The notes under the pieces were generated by a model. That model did not search any database. It worked only from the letters and a program-made list of their open reading frames with translations, and was not told the DNA's origin. 64,000 bases of DNA, taken from positions 42,928,287 to 42,992,286 of the forward strand of contig NC_092326.1 in the NCBI RefSeq assembly GCF_036785885.1, in the 5' to 3' direction. Made by a program: the position numbers and the translations under genes. Of this stretch, positions 12,289-25,100 are shown in pieces. This DNA comes from Coffea arabica. Taxonomy: Eukaryota > Streptophyta > Magnoliopsida > Gentianales > Rubiaceae. Each line of letters opens with the position of its first letter. The stretch's first letter is position 1.

Positions 12289-15200
12289 ATGGAGGCTTCC
12301 AAGCACCCCTCCGCCCAGCCCCAAGCTCACCCTTCCCCTCACCCGGAGAAGCTCAACGGAGGAGATGCCCCTGCCCCAACTGATCATAAAGACAGATGTG
12401 CCGTGGAGGAGGTGGCGTTGGTGGTCCCTGAGACCGACGATCCAACCCTCCCGGTCATAACATTCCGTGCATGGTTCTTAGGCTTAACCTCATGCACCAT
12501 CTTGATTTTCCTCAACACTTTCTTTATCTACAGAACTCAGCCCCTCACCATCTCCGCCATTCTCATGCAAATCGCCGTTCTCCCGATTGGCAAGTTCATG
12601 GCTGCTGCATTGCCCACCAAAACCTACACTTTATTCGGACGGTGGAGCTTTAGCCTCAATCCGGGACCATTTAACATCAAGGAGCACGTCATCATCACTG
12701 TTATGGCTAATTGTGGGGTTTCTATAGGTGGTGGTGATGCTTACTCCATTGGTGCTATTACCGTCATGAGGGCTTACTATAAGCAGACCTTGAGTTTCCT
12801 ATGCGCTCTCTTGATTGTCTTGACTACCCAGGTACCTGCTCAACACTTTTGATTTCGCCCAATATTGCTACTACTCTTACAATACAGCATGAGAGTTTTT
12901 TTCACAATCTTGCCCATGTCTTCTTGGGGAATATATTTTTGGCTTCCAAAAAAAAATTTTTTTTTTTTGCTGAGTTTTAGTTTTTTCCTTTTTCATTGAA
13001 TTTTTAACTTGGGATAAGGGACGGGGTCGTGGATTGTGAGGAAAATTTTTCTTTTCTTTTTTTTTTTTTTTTTGCGAGGAGAATGTCCTTAATCCATTTC
13101 TTCATTTATGGTTGAGGAAAACAGAGAAGTACGCTTACCGAATCAAAACATGTATTCAATCAGTTTCAGGACATCCAATCTACTTTTTATAATTCTACTA
13201 TTAATTATTGAACAACGGGTCTTAAACTGGACCTCTGTCGTGTCTGAAATATTCTCTAATATTTATTCGACTGTGCTTATGTTCCTTTTTTTTTTTCCTT
13301 GAAAAAAAAAAAAACCTTGAAATGCAGATATTGGGTTATGGATGGGCTGGGATGCTAAGGAAGTATCTGGTTGACCCTGTTGAAATGTGGTGGCCTTCGA
13401 ACCTTGCTCAGGTTTCCCTGTTTAGGTGTGCATTTCTGGCTTTTCCTGAACTTTTCCTCGTTGAGTTCTAGTAGTTTTATGACACTCGTATCATGTTTGG
13501 CTCTGTTTTCTCTCATTGACTCCACATTTTCCTTTGACAAATTCAATTCTGGTTTGTTAGTTATGACATGTGTTCTTTCAATGACTTTGTGAAAATTAGT
13601 TTTTCTTCCCTTTTCTTTTTGAAAAAAGAAGTACCGAGACACCAGGAAAGTATGTAGGAGTTGAGCCTTTATATAAAAAGTGCATCCATGGTTTCATGAA
13701 ACCATTTGACGCATCACCTATGCTATGCTTACCCAAAGGATAAGGCACCATTGCCTAGTGGATGTCACGCTTAGTGGAGCCAACATTCCTTTCTGGACAT
13801 TAAGTCCCACATATACTGGTTATAAAACTGAGTTAAAAAGAGTGGTGACAGAACAACATTTCTGCATTTGTTGATGATTCCAAATCATATATTTTCTTGC
13901 TTTGGAATTCCAGAAACACATTTGCTATAAACCATACGTTGTATCTGGCTACCAAATATAGATAAACGTTTGGGCATCTTGTCTGGTTACCTTTATTCTT
14001 TATGCAGATTCCACTCGCTTTGCTGATTTTTCTTACTTCATACAGGGCACTTCATGAGAAGGAATCAAAATCACAAGGCATGACAAGGATGCAGTTTTTT
14101 CTTATATTCCTGGCTGCGAGCTTTGCCTATTATGCACTTCCCGGTTATCTGTTCCCAATTTTGACATTCTTTTCTTGGGTCTGTTGGGCGTGGCCTCGTA
14201 GCATAACAGCACAGCAAATTGGTTCTGGGTACCATGGATTGGGCATTGGTGCTTTTACCCTTGACTGGGCTGGAATTTCAGCTTATCATGGCAGCCCGCT
14301 AGTCACACCTTGGTCTTCAATTTTGAATGTTGCCGTTGGCTTTGTCATGTTTATCTACATTATTGTCCCTCTATGTTATTGGAAGTTCAACACCTTTGAT
14401 GCTCACAAGTTCCCCATATTCTCCAACCAGCTGTTCACTTCTACTGGCCACAAATATGATACAACCAAGATTTTGACCCCGAATTACGAACTTGACATTC
14501 CTGCCTATGAAAAATATAGCAAGCTCTACCTTAGTCCTCTCTTTGCCCTTTCAATTGGATCAGGCTTCGCTAGATTTACAGCAACCCTCACTCATGTAGC
14601 ACTTTTCCATGGCAGGTTAGCTCTTTCTAGTGCAGATGTTCCAGTTCTTGAGCATCTGCGCATTTTAGTACCTAGTTTCTAAATCAAGGTTCTGATATGA
14701 TGTACCTCAATCTGACAATGATTGATATTGAACGGGGAAACATTCTGTGAGAATGGAAAGTCCTCGTGGCACCAAACCACTGTTAGTTGTCTAGCAATTC
14801 AAGGTCTCTGTAGTCCCTGCTCCATCATCAAAAGTAAAATGCTTAATCAGCATGCATTTTGTGATTTCATAGTTCACACTTTGTTTTATGTTAATTATGA
14901 GTTGACTTGCTGAAATGTCCCTGCGCACACATAGACTGACGTGGATGCTATTCATTTATTCTTCTTAAAGCGACATTTGGAAGCAAAGTAGATCTGCTAC
15001 CAAGAACGTCAAATTGGACATCCATGCAAAGCTGATGAAAAGTTACAAACAAGTCCCTCAATGGTGGTACCTCGTCTTATTAGTAGGCAGCATTGCCCTG
15101 TCCCTAATGATGTCTTTTGTCTGGAAAAGAGAAGTTCAGCTGTCATGGTGGGGAATGCTCTTTGCGTTCGGATTGGCTTGGATTGTTACACTTCCTATAG

Positions 15201-16263
15201 GTGTTATTCAAGCAACCACTAACCAGGTATGAACTGGTTTTCAAACTGTGGATGGTTGAATGTAATATCCGTCTGTCGATTCAACACCGCATGAACAATT
15301 TCACGCAGCAAGCGGATATCAGTGTTGTCGATGATGTAAATTTCTTGTTTTGCAGCAACCAGGATACGACATAATTGCTCAGTTCATAATTGGATATGTC
15401 CTCCCAGGAAAACCTATTGCAAACTTGCTTTTCAAGATTTATGGCCGAATCAGCACTATTCATGCTCTCTCTTTCTTAGCTGACCTTAAGCTCGGGCACT
15501 ACATGAAAATTCCTCCGAGATGCATGTACACAGCTCAGGTTTTGCTTGAAAAAACCTTTTCTCCCAATGACTGAACATTTTTGCTCTTCACATTGGATAT
15601 CTGAGGCTTCAATTGCCTGCATTTTTTTTTAATTTCATTTTCCAGCTGGTAGGAACACTAGTGTCCGGTACAGTCAACCTTGCAGTAGCATGGTGGATGT
15701 TGGGAAGCATCGAAAACCTGTGCGACGTCGAGGCTCTGCATCCTGAGAGCCCCTGGACCTGTCCTAAATTTCGAGTCACTTTCGATGCTTCTGTGATCTG
15801 GGGTCTAATTGGACCGGAACGTCTGTTTGGACCTGGTGGTTTGTACAGGAACCTGGTATGGCTATTCATAATTGGAGCAGTCTTGCCGGTGCCAGTTTGG
15901 ATGTTGAGCAAAATGTTCCCAGACCAGAAATGGATCCCTTTGATTAACATACCAGTTATATCTTACGGCTTTGCTGGAATGCCCCCTGCAACCCCGACCA
16001 ATATTGCAAGCTGGATCATTACTGGAATGATCTTCAACTACTTTGTTTTCAAATACAGAAAAGGATGGTGGCAGAAATATAACTATGTTTTGTCAGCTGC
16101 ACTGGATGCTGGAACTGCTTTCATGGGCGTGCTATTGTTCTTTGCGCTGCAGAATGAGGGGAAAAACATCAAGTGGTGGGGGGCTGAGCCGGATCACTGT
16201 CCATTGGCGTCCTGCCCAACAGCACCTGGAATTGTAGTTGAAGGATGCCCTCTTTTTAAGTAG
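12289..16263 (+). CDS. Oligopeptide transporter, OPT family, gene A
   Basis: Six exons join to 755 codons plus stop: 12289-12831, 13328-13425, 14046-14615, 14971-15226, 15356-15538 and 15646-16263; all introns are GT-AG. The hydrophilic N-terminus ends in an acidic block ([12 protein letters not shown]), followed by many hydrophobic segments consistent with the roughly 16 membrane spans of this family. Two OPT signature regions are present: [13 protein letters not shown] (NPG at 124-126) and GHYMKIPPR (KIPPR at 540-544). Length equals Arabidopsis OPT1/OPT5-type proteins. The family couples proton influx to uptake of tetra/pentapeptides, and some members carry glutathione or metal chelates across the plasma membrane; substrate cannot be read from sequence. 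It is the most divergent of the three tandem copies (for example [10 protein letters not shown] where B and C have PPAAPTN). Its exon 2-6 lengths are identical to those of B and C. Confidence 0.95.
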
Positions 16264-16426
16264 GATATGTTGAACGTGATGGGTTCTGTGGTTTGACCCA
16301 TGTTTAAAGATAAGTTCCATGCATAGTTTTAGAGGCCAGTGAAATCTTCGACGCTGATTGTAGTCGTACGAAGTTTTGCATAAACTCTGAGGAGCAATTC
16401 CTATCTTTGAGTTCTTGTAAATGCTC

Positions 16427-16672
16427 AGTTATATTATACGGTTGTGCAGGAATGCCTCCGGCAACTCCTACCAATATTGCTAGCTGGATCACTACCGGAA
16501 TAATCCTCAACCATTTCGAATTCAAATACAGGAAAGGATGGTGGCAGAAATACAACTTTGTTTTGTTAGAGTTGGAAGTGGTGGGGAGCTGAGAAGGATA
16601 ACTGTCCATTGGCTTCCAGCCCAACAGCACCTGGAATTGTAGTTCAGGGATGCCACTTTTTCAACTGGGATA
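16427..16672 (+). pseudogene. Relic of an OPT last exon, internally deleted
   Basis: About 165 bp after the OPT-A stop, the sequence again matches the end of OPT exon 6. Translated, it gives [18 protein letters not shown] followed by [12 protein letters not shown], then loses about 70 bp relative to OPT-A (the part coding for the last membrane segment, ending just before the KWWG region). It resumes with 'gaagtggtggggagctgag' and continues to the end of the C-terminus. The reading frame is broken by stops after the deletion. The ATP and ITTG residues link it to gene A rather than B or C. Nothing upstream of exon 6 is present. Confidence 0.85.
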
Positions 16673-16885
16673 GCCATAGGTCTTTGTCTTCAATTTCAAG
16701 TAATTGTACGATTTGTGTTAGTACATGTAACGTGGAGTTAGTCCTTAATTTCCTAAAATTTGAACAAGTTGGTCTCTTCTTCTCCTCCAAAAGTGCGAGT
16801 ATACTTGAACAATTGTTTGGAAAGGGATTTTTCACCAACTTGTTTTTCAATTCTACATTTTTCATAAACACGTTTTTCAATTACC

Positions 16886-16947
<62 letters not shown>

Positions 16948-17806
16948 TCAAATCATTACAACATACTTTTTACAAAAACTTTTAAAAAGGCATGTTAATC
17001 TTCAATTGTAAGAGCTTAGTAACATATCTTGCCATCGGAGCACAACCCAAAGCTTTCTTCTGTCTTTTCTTGTTTGCTACCTCTTGAAGGACCTTATTTA
17101 CAATGGAATGCTACCATATATATATACATATGTATATATATGTATATATGTAAGGCGTTGTTACGTAGTAACATAACAGAATTAATTGGCTTTCCCTCTG
17201 CGACTGCAAAGTTGACCCCAAAAACAGAAGCACATGCGCCCGCGGCTATTCATCTTTTCAGATTGAAATCTGCCTTGCATTATTTAGTACCATACGTGCT
17301 TACGACAATTCTTCCTATTTATCCTTTAAGATTGAATGTGGTGGTACTAAGTAAGTAGTCAATAATATAATATTGGTTGGTTTAAGAGCAATAATATCAT
17401 ATAGCAGCACAGCAGTACTGTAGAGGACTTCCGATTCGATCAAGACAGGCAGCATGTGGGCCGTGCGATCGATGTAAATTGCAAGTGGCAAATTCCGATT
17501 CTCTTTTTTGGATGGTTTAGTTCGTTTGCTTTGCAAGAGTACTTTAGAGCTTGCAGGCAATAAACAAACGACCCGCGAGGAATTTATTAATTGGTGGATC
17601 TTTAGGAAGTCAGGTTGCAACCTACACTGCTCCCCTGTAGAACTAGATAATACCCGTGTAGAACTAGAAACCCATTGAATTAATGCCCATTTTATTGGTG
17701 TTGTTTATTTTATGTTTGCATGTGTCTAATCTAGTGAGGACGGTCAGTTTTCCACAGCTGTAACTTCAGACCATATTTTCTCTAGTTACCTGCTAGTAGT
17801 TGCAAA
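16664..17806. other. Intergenic spacer between OPT relic and OPT-B
   Basis: No gene is seen. The spacer holds a long (TA)n microsatellite (16892-16945) and a second AT-rich palindromic tract around 17115-17150, with 'atatatatacat' and its inverse adjacent. I found no confident TATA box close to the OPT-B start. Confidence 0.6.
16892..16945. repeat. (TA)27 microsatellite
   Basis: An uninterrupted run of about 54 bp of alternating A and T, 3' of the OPT relic. Confidence 0.95.
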
Positions 17807-20800
17807 ATGGCAGCCCCAGAGAACGTCAATGCAGGAGGAGGAGGAGGGCCCCTGCCTTGTGCTGCAGTTTCCAGGTCAGAAGAAGAAGAAGGTAGATGCC
17901 CGGTGGAGGAGGTGGCGTTGGTGGTTCCAGAGACAGACGACCCCACACTCCCAGTACTGACATTCCGAGCATGGTTCCTTGGGATGACCTCGTGCTTCAT
18001 ACTCATCTTCCTCAACACCTTCTTCTCCTACAGAACCCAACCTCTCTTCATCTCCGCCATTCTCATGCAAATCCTTACGCTCCCAATGGGCCGCCTCATG
18101 GCAGCTGCATTGCCCACCCGAAGTTACTCCGTTGGACGATGGAGCAGTTTTAGCCTCAACCCAGGGCCTTTCAACGTGAAAGAGCACGTGATGGTGACTA
18201 TATTGGCTAATTGCGGTGCCGCCACCGGCGGATTCGAAGCTTACTCCATGGGTGCTATCACCGTCATGAAGACCTACTACAACCTCAACCTCACTTTCTT
18301 CGCTGCATTTCTCATTGTCGTCACCACTCAGGTATATGTATCTCGATGTATGTACTAATTAACCTCATACTACTGTATGTTTTTTTACCAAAAAAAAAAA
18401 AAAAAAAAAAGCTTTGATGCTAAGAGTTCAGATTTCAAGAATTACCAGTTCTAAACTTTAAAATTATTCTAGCCCTTCATTCATTTTCTTCAAGTTTTCC
18501 TCCCACCAAACAAATTGTTTCTAATTACCAGTATTAAATATTTGCATCGCATATTAATTTCTCGCTTAGGACAAGCACTAGCTATTAATAATACCTAGCC
18601 CTTGAACAAATTTTGTCTTTTAATGTCTACCGCATTCACACCCCTAATTACATCTTAATTAAACATGGATTCAGATCATCACGTGACACTAATTAAGCTT
18701 CCATCGGCCCTTGGCATAATGCAGATTCCCTTTCTTTTTTTCATACAAATCAATACAAGTAACTAATTAATAAGTTTGCCCTGGGCTGCAGCTTATGGGT
18801 TATGGATGGGCTGGGATGATGAGGAGGTACCTCATTGAACCTGCGGAAATGTGGTGGCCTGCAAACCTGGCTCAAGTTTCTTTGTTTAGGTATGCTCGCC
18901 CTTAACTTCTCCCCATTTTGTTACAGAAATTTCAAGCTAACAAATAGCACTGTAGACTTCATCGTTGCCGCCTATATACTGTCGTAAACACATATATAAT
19001 TTTATTTTATACCTATTAATCCTATAAGTTATAGAAAAAAAAAAAGAAAATATTCTCTAACACAATATAAGCTCCATTCGATTATCGGGATTCGGATAAA
19101 AACTCCATTCTTACAACAGGGCCCTCCACGAAAAGGAATCCAAAAAAGCAGGCATGACCAGGATGCAATTCTTCCTCATGTTTCTAGTAGCCAGCTTCGC
19201 CTACTACACCTTTCCAGGGTATCTGTTCCCGCTCCTAACATTCTTCTCGTGGACCTGCTGGCTGTGGCCTCGCAGCGTCACGGCCCACCAGGTTGGTTCA
19301 GGGTATCACGGACTCGGACTGGGTGCCTTCTCCCTGGACTGGGCGGGGATCGCGGCTTATCACGGCAGCCCACTAGTCACACCCTGGTCCTCCATCGTCA
19401 ACATAGCCTTCGGATTCGTCTTCTTCATCTACGTCATATTCCCGCTGTGTTACTGGAAATATAACACCTTCGATGCCCACAAATTTCCCATCTTCTCCAA
19501 TCAGCTCTTCACCTCCACCGGTCAAAAGTACGACGTGACCAAGATTTTGAACTCCCGGTTTGAACTCGACACTGCTGCCTTTGAAAAGTTTGGAAAGCTG
19601 TACATGGTCCCTCTCTATGCCATGTCACTTGGGTCGGGCTTTGCCCGAGTTTCATCGGTTTTCATGCACGTGGCGCTTTACAACGGCGGGTACGTACGTG
19701 CTTGCTTGCTTGTCATTAGCTTGGTTCATAGCGTGCTAGCATACTTGTAGTAGTAAGGTACATTTGCTGTCTTGGTCGGCACTTTCTTTTTTTCCCCTGA
19801 AAAAATGTAGTATTTTGCACAACAGCGATATATGGAAGCGATTTAGCTGGTCTACAAAGAAGATCAAACTAGACATCCATGCGAAGCTGATGAGAAATTA
19901 CAAGGCAGTACCACGTTGGTGGTTCCTGGTGGTGTTAGTCATCAGCATTGGACTGTCACTCCTGGTTTGCTTTCTACTGAAACAAGACGTGCAGTTGCCG
20001 TGGTGGGGTTTCCTGCTTGCTGCTGGTTTGGCCTGGTTGCTCACCCTCCCGGTCGGAGTCATTCAAGCTACCACCAACCAGGTAAGGACTCAACTAATTA
20101 ATTTTTAATTATCCACTACTAATACAACCACATGCAGTCACACTTATTCCTTGTCCACATAAATTCATTATATATAAATGTGCAGCAACCTGGATATGAC
20201 CTTGTTGCGCAGTTGATGATCGGCTATCTCCTACCTGGGAAACCGATTGCCAACTTGCTTTTCAAGATGTACGGCAAGACAAGTATCCTTCATGCTCTTT
20301 CTTTCTTGTCTGACTTCAAACTTGGTCACTACATGAAAATTCCCCCAAGAAGCATGTTTACTGTACAGGTAAACCAATTCTTGATGGCTAGCTAACTGGC
20401 TTTTCCTTCCAGCTGAGTCTCCGTTTAATCATGTCATCATTTGATACACATTTGTGATTTCGTTTCTCTTCCAGCTGGTTGGTTCACTAGTTGCTAGTTT
20501 AGCCAACCTTGGAATGGGATGGTGGATGTTGGAGAGCATCCCCAACATCTGCGATGTGGAGGCGCTTCATCCGGACAGTCCATGGACGTGCCCCAAGTTT
20601 CGAGTGATGTTCGATACTACTGTAGTATGGGGTCTGATTGGACCCGAGCGGCTGTTTGGACCTCATGGTCTGTACAGGAACATGATATGGCTATTCCCAC
20701 TGGGGGCCCTCTTACCAATACCTGTGTGGATTTTAAGCAGAAAGTTCCCGGACAAAAAATGGATTTCCCTAATCAACATCCCTCTTATAACTTGTGGCTT

Positions 20801-21092
20801 CACCGGAATTCCACCTGCAGCCCCAACCAACATTGCCAGCTGGATTGTCATGGGTTTGATCTTCAACCACTTTCTGTTCAAGTACCGGAAAGGATGGTGG
20901 CAGAAGTACAACTATGTTTTGTCTTCTGCTTTGGATGCAGGGACGGCTTTCATGGGGGTTCTGTTGTTTTTTGCTCTTCAGAATTCAGGCAAAAACTTGA
21001 AGTGGTGGGGAACTGAGCCAGACCACTGCCCTTTGGCGTCCTGCCCAACAGCACCTGGGATTACAGTTGCAGGATGCCCGGTTGTTAAATAG
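17807..21092 (+). CDS. Oligopeptide transporter, OPT family, gene B
   Basis: Six GT-AG-spliced exons encode 749 residues: 17807-18331, 18792-18889, 19120-19689, 19826-20081, 20186-20368 and 20475-21092. Exons 2-6 have exactly the same lengths (98, 570, 256, 183, 618) as in genes A and C; only exon 1 differs because of the variable N-terminus, here Gly/Glu-rich. The SLNPGPFN and GHYMKIPPR (KIPPR at 534-538) signatures are intact, and the C-terminus ends in GCPVVK. Two local oddities set it apart. It has [10 protein letters not shown] where A and C have an extra Phe before Gly and one Ser less, a pair of compensating codon changes. At the exon 3/4 junction it has NGGDIW where the others have HGR/SDIW. 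It is closer to C than to A. The role is proton-coupled import of small peptides or peptide-metal chelates; the substrate is not deducible. Confidence 0.95.
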
Positions 21093-22109
21093 CTAGCAGA
21101 ACAACAATGGAGATGTAATTTGAAGAAAAACTAGGGGTTGGGGGGGGGGGGGGGGGGGGAAGAATCAACTCTCATGTGCTATTTCTGTACGCAGATGCTT
21201 TCTATACTAACGGGTCATAATCGAGCTAAGCACTTCTAACCCGAAAGAGTTATGCCAAGTTTAAAGCGAATAATTAGTTTCATGTTGTTCCACAGGTTGA
21301 TTACCAATTTTGCGCCCATGAAAAAAAGGAGTAGCAATTTTGCTTTTCAGGAGCTTAGCACTGGTCAGAATATGTCCTGACTTGCACTTTAGGCCCCCCC
21401 CCCAGCCCCTAGACGTTAGTAATCGAATCCTTCGCATTGTATCCCTTAAAGTTGCTTAGTTACTACTAATGAACTACAGAGTTGACCCAAACAAGAAGGA
21501 GATGCAGATTAATTTTGGGATTTTATCATATCCAAAGATTAATTTTTTTTGTCGAAAAAAAAGAAGAAGAAGAAGAGGAAATCGCATTGATCTGTGGGAT
21601 GCATTCCTCCTAGGTAACAGATCTAGTGTTATTAATTGCTGATCAGTTGTTAGAAAGGAAAATGCAAGCTTCAAGATGCAAACATATGTATCTCAAAATA
21701 AAGAATTGATTGGGTTAGTTAATGTTCGGATCCCGTCAAGATATTACCTACACTGCTTCCCCGCGAGCCAGATAGTGCCCCAAACCCAATAATCTTTTAT
21801 GCTTCAGCTTGATAACATGTAGATTATAAAGAGAACAATAAACAAATAAAATTATTAATTTTTCAAAGGTGGTTGTGACATTAACATATACTATATATCT
21901 AGTACATGCTAGTAAATCACAAATGAGACAAATAAAAGCAAATTTTATATGTGTGGATTTCTTTTGATCATCTTTGGAAGTTTTCAGTATTCAACGATTC
22001 TCGATGTCGTTAATTACTCGATTATAGTAATTAATTAGCGGCATCTGTTTTGGGTCCCTTCTGTTGTTGTTGCCGTGCGTGGCGGAGTCTATAGACTATA
22101 TAGATAGAG
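21093..22109. other. Intergenic spacer between OPT-B and OPT-C
   Basis: AT-rich DNA with no open frame of interest. Apart from the poly-G run at its start and a short poly-C run near 21396-21404, I see nothing assignable. A TATAGACTATATAGATAG stretch lies directly before the OPT-C ATG, too close to serve as a normal TATA box for it. Confidence 0.6.
21140..21159 (+). repeat. Poly-G run (G20) just downstream of OPT-B
   Basis: Twenty consecutive G residues, preceded by GGGGTT, begin 48 bp after the OPT-B stop, probably inside the 3' UTR. Such a run could fold as a G-quadruplex in RNA. Homopolymer length is also error-prone in sequencing. Confidence 0.9.
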
Positions 22110-25100
22110 ATGCAAGGAGGAGGAGGAGGATCAAGCAACTTTCTGAGGAGGTACTACCACCAGTATAGCCGTCTCATGGTTTCGGACAAGGCCGACAATC
22201 GGAGCAGCGGTACTGGAGGGCCTCCAGAAACCGAAGAATTAGAAAGATGCTCGGTGGAGGAGGTGGGGTTGGTGGTTCCAGAAACAGACGACCCTTCCCT
22301 CCCAGTAATGACATTTCGAACGTGGTTTATAGGCCTAAACTCATGCCTGATATTGATATTCCTCAACACTTTCTTCATTTACAGAACCCAACCTTTGTTC
22401 ATCTCCGCTATTCTGATGCAAATAGTTGCATTACCAATAGGGAAGTTCATGGCAGCTGTGCTGCCTGAGGAGAAATACACAGTTTTTGGAAGGTGGAGTT
22501 TCAGCCTCAACCCTGGGCCCTTCAATGTGAAGGAGCACGTGGTCATCACTATATTGGCTAGTTGCGGGGCTGCCGCCGGTGGAAGTGAAGCTTATTCCAT
22601 GGGTGCCATCACCGTCATGAAATCTTATTACAAGCTCAACGTCAATTTGCTCGCTGCACTGCTCATTGTTTTAACGACTCAGGCAAGCGACGAACCCTCC
22701 TGCTCTCTCTCTCTCTCTCTCTCTCCCCTTCATCGATCCATCTATTTAAAATTTTCCCTTTAATTTGTGTTTCAATTTTTTGGGTAAATCACGCTCTACC
22801 CCCTATGGTTTTGCATTTTTCACATAATTCCTATGTGATTTCAAAAACAATACGTAATTCCTTAGTAGTTTGGACTAAAATGTTAAAGCGATAAAAATGA
22901 TGAATCCACGGAAATGCCGATATTACCTTTGTTTAGAAACTAGAATGACTGAAGTAGTTAGAATCTATAAATATACTATGCATGACACTTTAATTTGTGT
23001 TTTACCACAAAATCCGCTCATGGCTTAATGTTTTAACACAACTTTTTTATCAGCAACAGAGTCAGGATCTTAGGGTTAGGGGGTTCAATTTTCGCCATCA
23101 CATCAAATGTAATTATAGTAAATTTTCAAGAGTGCATGTTAAAAAATTTTCAAAAGTTTTTGCCTAAAATAAAACTTTCTCAAAGTTAGAGAGTGCAATT
23201 GACACCTTGAAGTTCATTTGGCTTCACCCTGCAGCTGCTTATGGTTTTCAAAATATATACATAATTCCCTCCTCTAGTTTATAAATAATTTTTAACTTCA
23301 CATACGGATACTTTTGATATTTTAGTCAACTTCCTTACGGAATTTTGATAATTTAATTTAAATTATAAGGGGGTTATGTATAGTTTTTGAAATCATAGAA
23401 AGGTTACGTGAAAAAGTACTAAACTAGAGAGGGTAAAGTGTAATCTACCCTTTTTGTTTTGGGTATAAATTGCTTTTCTCGACATATTATTCTTGTATAC
23501 TAAATCATTTCTTGATAATCGTACAATGCAGTACGAAGAAATGTTTTGTTCATGCATGTATTTTAACATTTCGGCGAGTAATCCTGTTGCAGCTAATTGG
23601 CTATGGCTGGGCTGGGATGCTAAGGAGATACCTTATCGAACCTGTTGAAATGTGGTGGCCAGCAAACCTTGCTCAAGTTTCTCTATTTAGGTCTGTCCAG
23701 CTTTTTAATTCTCTACCACATTTTGCGTTTTTTTTTGCGTAGTATTTCCCCATTATTTTCAATCAAAAAAAAAAGAAAAAGAAAAAAGAAAAGTCAGATT
23801 CAGCATCAGTTGACGACAAAGATATAATTCGAACTCTGTGAACCAATAGTGATTGATTACAGGGCTCTCCATGAGAAAGAATCAAGAAAAGAAGGGTTGA
23901 CAAGGATGCAATTTTTCCTCGCGTTTCTGGCAGCGAGCTTCGCGTATTACACATTTCCAGGGTACCTGTTTCCGCTGCTGACATTCTTCTCGTGGGTTTG
24001 TTGGGTTTGGCCTAATAGCGTCACGGCGCAGCAAATCGGTTCAGGGTACCACGGACTTGGACTAGGTGCCTTCTCCCTTGACTGGGCAGGGATTGCCGCC
24101 TATCACGGCAGCCCACTGGTCACCCCTTGGTCTTCCATTCTCAACATTGCTTTCGGCTTTGTCTTGTTCGTATACGTTATTTACCCTCTTTGTTACTGGA
24201 AATACAACACCTTTGATGCCCGCAAGTTTCCCATATTTTCCAACCAGCTGTTCACCTCCAGCGGCCAGAAGTACGATGTAACGAAGATTTTGAACTCGCA
24301 GCTGGAGCTGGACACCGCTGCCTATGCCAAGTACGGAAAGCTCTACATGTGCCCCCTCTATGCCATGTCACTTGGGTCGGGATTTGCTAGAGTTTCTGCA
24401 GTTTTCGCGCATGTAGCTCTTTTCCATGGCAGGTTCGGCACTCGATCACCTGTTCCCATTGAATAATAAATAATTAACCATGTCTGCTCAACTCAAAATG
24501 TTTTATTTTATAGTGATATTTGGAAGCGATTCAGCTGTGGAGCAACGAAGATCAAATCAGACATTCACGCAAAGCTGATGGCCAGTTACAAGGCGGTCCC
24601 TGAGTGGTGGTTCCTCATCATATTGGCGGTGAGCATTGCTCTATCACTCCTCATGTCTGTCGTGTTGAGACAAGATGTTCAGCTGCCCTGGTGGGGCTTC
24701 ATCTTTGCTTCTGGCTTGGCCTGGGCGCTTACTCTCCCTATTGGAGTCATTCAAGCAACCACCAACCAGGTAATTGACCGCACAGCTTTACTGAAACACT
24801 TAATTCTTGCTCACTATTGTTAAATAAATTACTTTAAACGATCCGTCATCTTTAATTTTATTGATTGGAAATTAATTGCAAAAAAACTGTTTGCTTACTT
24901 TTTCTCTTAAACCTGCAGCAACCTGGATATGACATAATTGCCCAGCTGATGATTGGGTACATCCTTCCAGGGAAACCAATCGCTAACTTGCTTTTCAAGA
25001 TCTATGGCCGGACCAGCGTTATTCATGCACTTTCATTCTTATCTGACCTTAAACTTGGGCACTACATGAAAATTCCACCACGATGCATGTTCACTGCACA

